This document shows positions 1 to 11,237 of a stretch of DNA of 35,000 bases, one piece after another (within the stretch, counting starts at the first letter, position 1; each line of letters begins with the position of its first letter). The position numbers and the translations under genes are program-made. Where the stretch lies: positions 1 through 35,000 of the forward strand of contig CAJNDS010001058.1 in the NCBI GenBank assembly GCA_905221605.1, written 5' to 3'. The notes beneath the pieces were generated by a model. The model had not been told where the DNA came from, did not search any database, and saw only the letters and a list, made by a program, of their open reading frames with translations. This DNA comes from Symbiodinium natans (Eukaryota; Sar; Dinophyceae; Suessiales; Symbiodiniaceae).

Positions 1-312
1 ATCTATATATCTATATATCTATATATCTATATATCTATATATCTATATATCTATATATCTATATATCTATATATCTATATATCTATATACCTATATACCT
101 ATATATCTATATATCTATATATCTATATATCTATATATCTATATATCTATATATCTATATATCTATGTATCTATATGTCTATATATCTATATATCTATAT
201 ATCTATATATCTATATATCTATATATCTATATATCTATATGTCTATATATCTATATATCTATATATCTATATATCTATATATCTATATATCTATATATCT
301 ATAGTTATCTTA
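1..312. repeat. (ATCTATAT)n AT-rich satellite
   Basis: The 8-bp unit ATCTATAT is repeated about 39 times with rare point changes (CTATATAC, CTATGTAT, CTATATGT). It continues in decayed form as TATC/TATA-rich sequence to about 600. The array is cut by the window start. Open frames here are composition artefacts rich in Ile, Tyr and Ser. Confidence 0.95.
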
Positions 313-634
313 TAGATCTAGATATTATATGATTATATATCTTATATATCTTTATATCATATATTATATCTCTCTATATCTATATAGCTATATCTTGTAT
401 GATCTATAGATATATATTTTATATAATCTATGTGTCTATATGTCGATATATCTATATATATATATCTATATCTATTTCTATTTATATCTATCGATATCTT
501 TTTATATCTATATCTATATCTATATCTATCTATATCTATCGATATCTATATATATATATATATCTATCTGTATCTCTCTTTATCTCTCTATCTCTGTCTA
601 TATCTATTCCTTTATTTCTCTCGAATTGTTTTTT

Positions 635-900
635 TCATTTATTTCTAAATATATTAAAAATCTCAACTTCGATCATGAATTATTGACATTTCATTATCTT
701 CAATATAATTCAAGATTTCAATTATGATTATGAGTTTTTGGGTTTCCCCTTATTTCTAAATATAATTGAAAATCCCAAATGTGAAAATATTTTATTGGTT
801 TTCCTGTATTTCTAAATATATTTATAAACCTGAAATGGAATTATGATTTATTGATTTTCCTTATTTCTTGAAAAATATTTGAAGACCTGATGTGATTAGA
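635..900. repeat. Degenerate AT-rich tandem repeat, about 55 bp per unit
   Basis: The phrase TATTTCTAAATATA followed by AAAATCC/CCTGAAATG-like text recurs near 642, 752, 807 and 863. The spacings are about 110, 55 and 56 bp, which fits a 55-bp unit with one unit too decayed to see. Confidence 0.6.
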
Positions 901-904
901 TTCT

Positions 905-972
905 TTGCCAAAATTTCTTCGCCAAATGAACCCAAGAATGGATTCATTTAGCGAAGAATCTTTGACAAAGAT
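905..972. repeat. Short imperfect inverted repeat (hairpin)
   Basis: TTCTTCGCCAAATGAA near 917 is answered by TTCATTTAGCGAAGAA near 944 with one mismatch. The outer flanks CTTTGCCAAA and CTTTGACAAAG extend the similarity. The loop is about 12 bp. A (TTTTTTTTAG)n tract begins immediately after it. Confidence 0.75.
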
Positions 973-1080
973 TAGTTTTTTTTAGTTTTTTTTAGTTTTT
1001 TTTAGTTTTTTTTAGTTTTTTTTTAGTTTTTTTGTTTTTTTAGTTTTTTTAGAGTTTTTTAGTTTTTTTTAGTTTCTTTT
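973..1080. repeat. (AGTTTTTTTT)n tract
   Basis: Long T runs punctuated by AG at about 10-bp intervals, decaying into T-rich sequence to about 1125. No gene is visible here. Confidence 0.9.
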
Positions 1081-1149
1081 GAAATTTTTTTTATGTTTTG
1101 AATTTCTTTGAATTTCTTTGAATTTCCCCAGAAAAGAGCAGGCCTCGAA

Positions 1150-1455
1150 CCCCTCTGAACCCTAAACCCAGACCAGCAAAGCCTAGACCCTAAACCCTAA
1201 AGCCAGCCCAGAGTAGGCCCTGAACCCTAAAGCCAGCCCAGACCAGACTAGGCCCTGAACCCTAAAGCCAGCCCAGAGTGAGGTTCAGCCCAGAGCGGGG
1301 CCTGAACCCTAAAGTCAGCCCAGAGTAGGGCCTGAACCCTAAAGCCAGCCCAGAGTAGGCCTTGAACCAGACCAGACTAGGCCCTGAACCCTAAAGAGCC
1401 AGCCCAGAGTGGGGCCTGAACCCTAAAGCCAGCCCAGAGTAGGCCCTGAACCCTA
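1150..1455. repeat. Minisatellite of about 30 bp built on CCCTAAA-like text
   Basis: The unit CCCTGAACCCTAAAGCCAGC plus CCAGAGTAGG recurs about nine times, with small insertions such as CCAGACTAGG. It appears to be an expanded higher-order unit derived from the telomere-like heptamer. Confidence 0.88.
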
Positions 1456-1459
1456 AAAC

Positions 1460-1690
1460 CACCTTGCCCAGTAACACGGCGACCTTGCCCAGTAAAACGG
1501 CGACCTTCGGGGCCGAAGGTAGCAGTTTTGCGACCTTGCCCAGTAACACGGCGACCATGCCCAGTAAAACGGCGATTCGGGGCCGAAGGTAGCATTTTTA
1601 CCGGGCAGGGGGGTGTGCCCGAAGGTCGCCGTTTTACTGGGCCAGGTCGCTGTTTTACTGGGCAAGGTCGCCGTTTCACTGGGCAAGGTC
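1460..1690. repeat. Inverted tandem element with TTGCCCAGTAAAACGGCGAC units
   Basis: The left half holds four copies of a roughly 21-bp unit (CCTTGCCCAGTAAAACGGCGA, varying in one or two bases) plus two copies of TTCGGGGCCGAAGGTAGCA. The right half (1627-1690) holds three copies of the same unit as its reverse complement (CCGTTTTACTGGGCAAGGTC). The arrangement could form a long hairpin. No transposase is present. Confidence 0.85.
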
Positions 1691-1865
1691 ATTTATAAAT
1701 GTAAGTGAAATATGTTCTTAATGTTATGGGATTCTTTGGGCGGGTGGGTATTTTTCCAATGCTCGATGAAGTGCTTGACTAGTGAATGCCTGGACTTGAG
1801 ATGCTGAACCCTAAACCCTAAACCCTAAACCCTAAACCCCAAACCCTAAACCCTAAACCCCACAC

Positions 1866-1918
1866 CGCGGCCGAGCAGCTGGTCCATCTGCAAGAAGTCC
1901 CTGTGGGCCGCAGCAAAC
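1866..1918 (-). CDS. Channel exon: cytosolic C-terminal segment (last exon found)
   Basis: Reads FAAAHRDFLQMDQLLGR. The acceptor is CAG before GTTTGC, in phase with the previous exon through a Gly codon. The low-side limit is not resolved: several GC, GA and GT candidates occur just before a CCCTAAA array at 1807-1862. The protein must continue below, but I could not identify the next exon with confidence. Confidence 0.68.
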
Positions 1919-4900
1919 CTGGTCTTGGTTGTTCAGGGTTTAGGGTTTAGGGTATAGGGTTTAGGGTTTAGGGTTCAGGGTTCAGGGTCTAGGGTTTAGG
2001 GTTGAGGGTTGAGGGTTTAGGGTTTAGGGTGTAGGGTTTCGGTTTTAGGGGGGTTCACAAGCCCCCAAACAGGCGTACACTTCCAGTTCACCACTTGGTA
2101 GCCCTGTAGCCATATTGCGGCAACGGCTACCAGCACACTGAAAATCCTACCTCGGCGGTCGCCAACCTCCGGACTGATGGCCTGAGCCTCCATAAGCCCT
2201 GAACCCTCGGCACGCCATCCATAATTAGCACCCAAGGAACTTCTTCAGCAGCTCACGCGTCATGCGCGCGATCCGAATGGACTCGCGGGCATACCTGCGT
2301 CGGAAAGACCGCTCACAGGAACAAACCCTGGCTGCCCTCAAGCCTCGCGGGTGGGTAGGGGCCCGGGGTGGGGGGCTAGCTGGTTACCTTATTCGTGATG
2401 CTCTGAAGCCCTACTTAAGATTTTGGCAATCCTTTCACTTTCCTAAGCCCTAAACCCTGAGCCCTAAACCCTGAATCCTCAACTCGAACCCCCACCCAGG
2501 CCCCCTTCGCATGTCCAAAACAAAGGTATCTGTGAGAGCCAGGCCGAGGCACTGTTCCGCTGTCACAGCTTCGTTCTCCTACCCGGAGCAGTTTTTGGGT
2601 TTAGGGTTTACAGGGGGTCTGGGGGGGGTCAGGGAAGCCGCCTGGCTCACAGTGCAGAAGCCTTTGGAGCTTGTTGGTGAAAGCTGCAGGGTGCGGGTTG
2701 CGGGTTGTCGGGTATCCCCTTTGCCGCTCTTCGCTTTTAGGGCTGATAGGGTTTAGCGTTTAGAGCTTAGGAGATGAGAGAGCCCCCCGCGTCCTTGGCA
2801 GCCTTCATGGTAATGTCCACCTGACTTCGGCTCTGACCCCCAAACCCCAAACCCTAAACCCCACACCCGGCCGGAAAAGGCGGCCCTACTTGTTCAAAGA
2901 GTGCTAAACCCGAATGAACGCCGTAGGACCAGTAAGTTGTCGAAGGCGACCCTGCAGCGTCACTCCCCCAAGCAAACGCCGCGGGCAGAAGGGCATGCGC
3001 ATGACGAACAATTACGTTAGACAAAGGCCTATACTACAACACCATGAAAACAAGCCCCTCACTGAAACGTCCATTCCAGTACTAACTTGTACTACAAATC
3101 AATAAAACCAGCCATCTCACAGAAACACCGATTCCAGTACTAAGCTTTTACTACAACTCAATAAACACCCAGCCGGCGCATGGAAAAATCGATTCCTGCA
3201 CAGTACTTCTCTTGGACTACAAATCGATGAGAATCTAGCCGGCCCACAGAAAGGTGCATTCCAGTACTAAGCTTGCACTACAAATCAACGCGTCAGATAC
3301 AGCGAACCTCTGAATCCCCATCTAAACGCACAAGGGGACACCTTAATCAAAAGCTTCCCCGCAGTGTACGGCTGCTTCATATCAGAAAGGGACGTCTTTC
3401 CCAATTGAGTGTAAACCACTTTTTGAGGGGCGGAAACCCTAAACCCTAAACCCTAAACCGCAAACCCTAAACCGGGGGGAGGGGGGGGAGCTTCAGGCTA
3501 TGGAGGGGTCTGGAGGTGCAGCATGGGTGGCGTAGACGGCCAAAATGACATTGAAGATGCCCATGGTCACCTTGCATCACCACACGTATGAAGGCGTAGT
3601 AGCCCAATAACCACTCGGAGGTTTAGGGTTTAGGGTTCAGGGTTTAGGGTTTAGGGTTTAGGGTTTAGGGTTTGTTTAGGGTTTAGGGTTTAGGGTTTAG
3701 GGTTTAGGGTTTAGGGTTTAGGGTTTAGGGTTTAGGGTTTAGGGTTTAGGGTTTAGGGTTTAGGGTTTAGGGTTTAGGGTTTAGGGTTTAGGGTTTAGGG
3801 TTTAGGTTAGGGTTTAGGGTTTAGGGTTTAGGGTTTAGGGTTTAGGGTTTAGGGTTTAGGGTTTAGGGTTTAGGGTTTAGGGTTTAGGGTTTAGGGTTTA
3901 GGGTGTCCCTTATAAGGGGATCCTACCATTTAGGGTCTTCTCTTAGGGGTCCCCCCCCCCCATGTTCGTAGACCCCCAATTTCTCGGCCCAGGTCGCCAG
4001 CATGTAGCTGGCAACGAAGGGGAGGATGAAGATCACCTTGGGATGCGGTTTAGGGTTTAGGGTTTAGGGTTTAGGGTTTAGGGTTTAGGGTTTAGGGTTT
4101 AGGGTTTAGGGTTTAGGGTTTAGGGTTTAGGGTTTAGGGTTGAGGGTTGAGGGTTTAGGGTTTAGGGTTCAGGGTTCAGGGTTCAGGGTTCAGGGTTCAG
4201 GGTTCAGGGTTCAGGGTTCAAGCTCAGGGTTTAGGGTTTAGGGTTTAGCCTTGGGACGCGGTGTGAGGCACCCAGAAGGCTGAGTGTGCAAGGCGCCGCC
4301 GTCCCGGAAGCCGGGAAGGTTTAGGGCTTAGGGTTTTAGGGTTTTAGGGTTTAGGGTTTAGGGTTTAGGGTTTAGGGTTTAGGGTTTCGGGTTTAGGGTT
4401 TATAGGGTTTAGGTTAACACCTTGTGCCCACATATCAGGGAGAAGTCTACGCGCACCCCGTATGGGGCTGGGTAAGGCGAGTGGGGGCGACAACAAGAAA
4501 GCACCCCCGTTCTAGGCTGGTTTCGGAAGGGCAGAAGCCGAGATCCTAGCGGAGCAAGCCCCTTTATCCAAAAAATTGCGCACTTCCCGCAAGCGTCCAC
4601 CGACACTCACTCTAAACCGTACACCCTACACCCTAAACCCTAAACCCTAAACTCTGCACCCTCAAATTCGCATGGCCCGAGGCGCGCCAAACTCTGCGCC
4701 AAGAATTGAGGTGATCGAGTGCCCTCGCAGGAAGGTGGTTTAGGCACATTCACCAATACGTACAAAGAAATCTAAACCCTAAACCCTAAACCCTAAACCT
4801 CTACAACAATAACACACCTTGCCGTGATCGGGGCTTCGGAGATTCGGCTTTAGGGTTTTCGCACTTGAGGTTTGGCTTACTGGAGGCTGATTCACAACCC

Positions 4901-7197
4901 GCATTGCTGACGTGGCCTAACCTAAGCCCCGAAACGAAACCTAAACCCTAAACCCTGTACTCCTGTGTCGTTGACACACTCGCCCGTGAAGCAGCGAAAC
5001 GCTGTGAACATGGCGGCAGGGATGGTGTCGAAGTAGACCTACGCAGCGATTGGGCTCGCGTTTGGGGTTTCGGGTTTAGGGTTTAGGGTTTAGGGTTCAG
5101 GGTTCAGGGTTCAGGGTTCAGGGTTTAGGGTTTAGGGTTTAGGGTTTAGGGTTTAGGGTTTAGGGCTCAGGGTTCAGGGTTCGGGTTTAGGTACCCCTTA
5201 TGTGCCCAAACTGAATGTCCCTAATGAGGAACCCCTCCTTCACAAACCCTAAACCCTAAACCCGAAGGGCAACTGCACCGTTAAGGAAGTCATACGGGAC
5301 ACCAAGCTATCTGACATCTCTTCGTGCACAACCTTGCGGGTGCTCAGCTCCTGTCACGGCATTGCCAGCTTCTGTTTAGGGCTTCAGGTTTAGGGTTTGA
5401 GTTTCGGGATCTAAACCCTCAACCCTAAACCCTAACCCTAAACCCTAAACCCTAAACCCTAAAACCCCAAACCCTAAACCCTAAACCCTAAACCCCAAAC
5501 CCTAAACCCTAAACCCTAGCCCTACCCCCTACAAGTCAAGAAACTCCTGCATGAAAAAAGGGCCTGCAACCCGACCTCCGAGGTCAGCTGGCTACTGCCT
5601 GGCAGTTCTCATCAGTCTGGTGAGTCGACTGGGGGTTCGGGGGCTCAGCCCTAAACCCTAAACCCTAAACCCTAAACCCTAAACCCTAAACCCTGCACCC
5701 CCTAACCCCCTAAACTTCCTCCCTAAGCCCTAAACCTGAAAGACCCTGGGTGGACTGCCTTGAGGGTTCAGCGGGAGATTTGGGCGGTTTAGGGTTTAGG
5801 GTTTCGGGGTTAGGGCTTAGAGATTAGGGCTTAGGGTTTTTTGTTCAGGGCTTTGGGTTTTGGGCTGAGGGCTTAGGGCTTAGGGCTGAGGGTTGCTCGA
5901 GGTGCCGGGAGTCGAACTGCCGGATGCGGGGCTCGACTGCTTAGGGCGTTGAGCAGCCTTTCGGGAGGATGTGAAGGGGTTTAGGGTTTCGGGATTTAGG
6001 ATTTAGGGTTTAGGGTTTAGGGATTTAGGGATTTGGGTTTAGGGTTTAGGGTTTAGGGTTTAGGCTTTAGGGTTTTAGGACGATTTAGGGATTTACGAAA
6101 ATAAAAGGACCCCGACAATAGACCCCAAATAGTAGGATCCCCTTCTTATGACTCCAATAAGGTGCCCCCTACTTTCGGAAACCCCCACTTAGGGTTCAGG
6201 AGTTTTGGGGCGTTTTCGCGGTTAGGGGGTATTGGGGTTTTGGGGTGGGGTTTAGGGCTTCACTGGCTGACTCTTGGAGTCAGGCTTCGGGTGTAAAGGG
6301 TTTAGGGTTTAGGCTAAACCAAAACCCGCATGGATGCTGATTTGGGCCTATGGTCATCGTCGCAAAGCCTGAGATCACGTAGAGCACCACAAAGAGCCTT
6401 CGCTGTTCTTCGCTAAGACTTTGCGTGATGTAGGGGTTGGATTCAAGGTTTAAGGTTGAGAGCACAAACCACGGATGACCTTGCGAACGCTGACGGAAGT
6501 TCACCGATGATTCCGTGTTAGCCCATGGAGCCCACGCCCTGAATATTGAACCCAAAATCCTGACAATTCGGACCTGCCAACATGATTGTGAGCAACATGA
6601 AACCTAAATACAAAGCCCGAACCCCAAAGAAGACGTCCCCCATCGCAAAACCTAATTTTTCTCCCGGATGCTTCTTATTCTAATGTTACCTCGCAGCAAG
6701 TCTTCACAGGCAAGCTCCATGACATAACGAAGCATACTGGATATTAGTCATACAGCATTGAGTGCAGAAGTGTTTGAATGTGGGCTGGCTTTGGTTCGGG
6801 TGGCTCTGGTTTGTTTCTCTGTGAGTAGTGTTTGGGTGGCCTCGAAGCATCAGGACTTTGGCCATGCTCCTGTGTGCCCACCCGAGACCCGAAGATCTGG
6901 ACCCCGAAAAGGTGAAAACATACCTGAAGCCCCGAAAGCCGCCAACCCTAAACCCTAAACCCGAAACCCGAAACCCTAAACCCTATATAAACCCTAAACC
7001 CTAAACCTGGGCCCGGGAGCAGCGTAAAGGCCAGCGCCAGCGTGCGGATCCCTGCAATCCTGGGTTTCTTGGGGTGGGGATTAGGGTTTGGGGTTTAGGG
7101 TTTAGGGTTTGGGGTTTAGGGTTTGGGGTTTAGGGATGACGGCTTAGGGATCAAGGTTGAGGCTAGGTTACCCCAACTTCTTTCCTCTTGCAATGTT

Positions 7198-7239
<42 letters not shown>

Positions 7240-10200
7240 AAATCGTATGTGACGCATTTGGAATGGGATTCCTATGGGTCCTGAAGCAAATGTTCATGGC
7301 ATGATCTTCTTCAAGGCAAGCCGGGCGAGGCTTTACAGGCAGCCGGAATCAGAAGAGGGTGAGGGGTTCCCTTCAGGGGTTAGGGGTTAGGGGTTAGGGT
7401 TTAGGGTTTAGGGTTCAGGGTTTAGGGTTTAGGGTTTAGGGCTCTAAGCCCTTGCCTGGCCCCCTGTAAACCCGGAGTGAATTCGGAAGAGGCGCCAGCC
7501 CTTGACCATCAGGCGGAGATCTTTCATGAACTTCAGCCGGAACACCTGGAAGTTTACGAAAGTAGGGGACCCCCAATATAGGCCCCCAAATAAAAATAGG
7601 ATTCCCGTCAGATAAGCACCCCAAATTTCGGAGACCCCCACCTGGCACTGTAAGACCCCAGAAGGGGGCCAGAATCTTAGGCTAGCGACTACATGGGCCC
7701 TTAGTTGGCGGAACCTCTTCTGTACCCTGTAAAGCCCAAGGCCCCATACTTCAGAACCCTTAAGGGGCCATATTCAGGGACCATGTAACTTGCCTAAACC
7801 CTAAACCCTAAACCCTAAACCCTGAACCCTAAACCCCAGAAAAACAAGCCTTAAACGCCCGACAAAGCCCAAAAGACCGGCTGTTGCTCGCACCTTCACG
7901 ATCCTCGCAAGGCGAATCAATCGGCAAAAGCGGAGCAAAGAGGCTCCTTGGTAGGGGGGTTTAGGGTTTAGGGTTTAGGGTTTAGGGTTTAGGGTTTAGG
8001 GTTTCGGGTTTCGGGTTTCGGGTTTAGGGTTTAGGGTTTAGGGTTTCGGCTTTCGGGTTTCAGGGTTTAGGGTTTAAAGGTTTAAGGTTTAGTTATAAAG
8101 CTCGGGGGGGGGGGGGGGGTAAAGGGTTGAGTCGTTTCGGGCCTTAGCTTGAAGCGTTTTGGTTGTGACTGAAGGGCGCAGGCTTCGGGGTTCCGGTGCC
8201 TACGGGTTTTGCGAATTAGGGTTGAGGGTTTAGGGTTTAGGATTTGGGGTTTAGGGTTTAGGGTTTAGGGTTTAGGGTTTAGGGTTTAGGGGCTTATCAG
8301 ATGAAAGGCTTACAGGACTCAAGGCTGGGTCGATCCGGCACCTTGAACTAAAGGTATGTTAGATAATGGCAACACCAAAAGGCCCATAATGAAAATTGGC
8401 TAAACGCTAAACCCTAAACCCTAAACCGTAAACCCTACACCCTACAGCCTACACCCTAAACCCTAAATCCTAAACCCTAAATCCTATGGTTCAGGGATCA
8501 GGGTTTTGGGTGTTTGCGGACTTGGGGGTCCGAGCGCTGAGGGCCCAGAGCCCTAGCGATGCGCTCCATATGGCCACAACCCGTAAAGTTTAGGGATGTT
8601 TAGGGTATAGGGTTTAGGAATTCTTGAACTCACACACTTTCCATGTAGATTTCATCATTGTACGAAGCGGCCAATGCTGTGATAGATACTTCGGCTCGTG
8701 CCTATGTGTTTGTCCCTCAGAAGGGTCCCTCCCCCAGACCTTGAGCCTAAGCCCCTAAACCCTAAACCCTAAATCGCAAGCTGTAAGCCCTAAACCCTAA
8801 CTCATGGAGAGTTCCCACTGGGGTACGTTGCGGTCCTTTCTTGTCGTCTCCAGGGGCTAAGAAAGGAATTAGGGCCTACTAGCAGTATATACATACATAT
8901 ATATATATATATATATCTATCTATCTATCTATCTATGTATTCAAGGTACTATACAGGGTACCTCATTCCCTCATTCCCTACCAAGAACCAACCAAGTTTG
9001 TGAACTTCGAGATCCTGTACTCATTCGTGCCAGACAACTTATTCTTATGCTACACAGAGCAACCCCCGTCGGCGAAGCCATCAGGTTGTCCAAGCCCTAA
9101 ACCCGAAACCCTGAAACCCGAAAACCCCTAAAACCCGAAACCCCCAAACCCTAAACCCTAAACCCTAAACCCTCTTGAGACGCGCGAAGGAGCCGAAGAT
9201 GTCGGAGGTATCTTCAGTGACGATTTGCAATGTGACATCTGTGACGCCGCTGATGGCCTCAAAGCTTCAGGGTCTAGGGCTCAGCGCGATTTCAGGTTTA
9301 GGGTTTAGGGTTGAGGCTTTAGGGTTGAGGGTTTAGGGTTGAGGGTTTAGGGTTGAGGGTTGAGGGTTTAGGGTTTAGGGGTTAGGGTTCAGGGTTTGGG
9401 GTTTAGGGTTTGGGGTGAAGGCTTCAGGGCTGCAGGGCTTTGGGGACGACACGTGGGGTTTAGGGCTTTAGGGCTTTACGGTCTCAGGTTTTGGGCTTTC
9501 CCTCACCCCTAGCATCTTGCGCACACATGTTTCCAGAGTGAGACTCCCAGCGCCAAAGAACCATGGGTCGGTCAACAGCGAGCCTGTAAGGCAGTCAGCT
9601 GTACAGAACCATAAGCCCAAAACCCTAAAACCTAAAGCCTTAAGCCTAAACCCTAGACCCTAAACCCTAAACCCTAAACCCTAAACCCTAAACCCTAAAC
9701 CCTAAACCCTAAGTCGGGCGAATCATTTGCTTGCGGCTTTGCGCGACCCCAGTGAAGAACTGACGGACGACCGCAGAATGGAAAGTGGGGTTGTGCTACA
9801 AGGTAAGGTTTAGGGTCTAGGGCTTAGGGCTTAGGGCTAGGGCTTGAGGCTTAGGGCTTAGGGCTTAGGGTTTAGGGTTTAGGGTTTAGGGTTTAGGGTT
9901 TAGGGTTTAGGGTTCAGGGTTCAGGGTTCAGGGTTCAGGGTTCAGGGTTCAGGGTTCAGGGTTTAGGGTTTAGGGTTTAGGGTTTAGGGTTTAGGGTTTA
10001 GGGTTTAGGGTTTAGGGATTAGGGATTCGGGTTTAGGGTTTAGGGTTTAGGGTTTAGGGTCTGGGGCTTAGGGTATACCCTGTGGATATAAGTTGGCTTT
10101 CGGTCCTCTTGGTAACTTGTGGACGGTACCGAACTGACGTGTTGGGCTTCTGCAACGAAATGCCATCTACAGAAATCATACTGTGTCTTGTTCCAAGCTT

Positions 10201-11204
10201 CTTATATTGCTTATTAGTGCATGTCGCATGTCCTGTGAACAAAAACCATACGGCTTCAGTCAAGTCGTCGTATAGAATGCAGATACCTGAGTGTATTCCC
10301 GTCATAAAAGTACGATATAACAGCTTGGCGACAGGAGTTCATGCAAGGTGGCTCCTGGTTTGGGCGGGTTAGGGTTCGGGTTTATGGTTTAGGATTTCGG
10401 GTTTAGGGTTTAGGGTTCGGGGTTTAGGGTTCAGGGTTTAGCGTTTAGGGTTTAGGGTTGTGCCTGTGGCATTAACCATTGACAGTTCCGAAACGCCTGG
10501 CCAAGCGGCTTCTAGATCCTCAGACGCTTTCAATGCACAAAATCCAAAGACCGGATCGCGCAGTGTCTCAGGGAAACAAAGCCCCAACCCCCCGCCTAGC
10601 AGAGACCTCTAAGCCCGAAACCATAAACCCTAAACCCTTGACCGCAAACCCTAAACCCTAAACTCCCTAAACCCTAAACCCCAAACCCTAAACCCAAAAC
10701 CAAAGCCCAACGCAGCAGAGGAGCTAGGAACACGTCGAACCAGTTCCAGAAGCGCTCCTCACCGGTCCAGTAGACCCGGCAACGTAGGAGGTGCATACCT
10801 CACGCTAAGGGGTGTACGTGGAGGGTTTAGGGTTTTGGGTTTGGGATTTAGGGTTTAGGGTTTAGGGTTTAGGGCTTAGGGTTTAGGGTTTAGCGTTTAG
10901 GCGTACTTACTAACCAATTACAACTGTGCTTACCATATTGGGACACTTACGGGGCTTCTGAGTGGGTTATCTGTACAGTTGTAATTGGTGAAGAACCATG
11001 AACGTTCAAGTATAAGGAGGGACCCCTAGAAGGCCCTTTTTTCATATTCCACTATACAACCCCTGTATATACCTTCTATAGTCCCTATATTTCCTAAGTA
11101 GCCCCTAAATAACCCCCCAAGTAACACAGGGTCCCTCCTTTAGTACCTTGATCATGGGCATGTGCGCCAATGTGGGCAGTCCCCTGCCCCTAATATTAAT
11201 CGAA

Positions 11205-11237
<33 letters not shown>

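Noticed and set aside
399-727. Three overlapping open frames rich in Ile/Tyr/Ser
   Set aside because: They are translations of the TATC/TATA repeat; all frames of such a repeat stay open.
3621-3903. A real chromosome end (telomere)
   Set aside because: Unique and coding-like sequence continues on both sides, and block orientation switches many times across 16 kb.
9510-9620. Minus-strand island reading SLLTDPWFFGAGSLTLE, taken at first for a channel exon
   Set aside because: The two S3 exons on either side (10725 and 9194) join in phase and make continuous S3 text without it; no motif supports it.
9720-9810. Minus-strand island reading VVRQFFTGVAQSRKQ as a channel exon
   Set aside because: It lies between the two halves of S3, which are already continuous in frame.
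10479-10661. Islands reading EDLEAAWPGVSEL (minus) and a plus-strand frame as exons
   Set aside because: The phase does not fit the channel, and the plus frame runs into CCCTAAA repeats.
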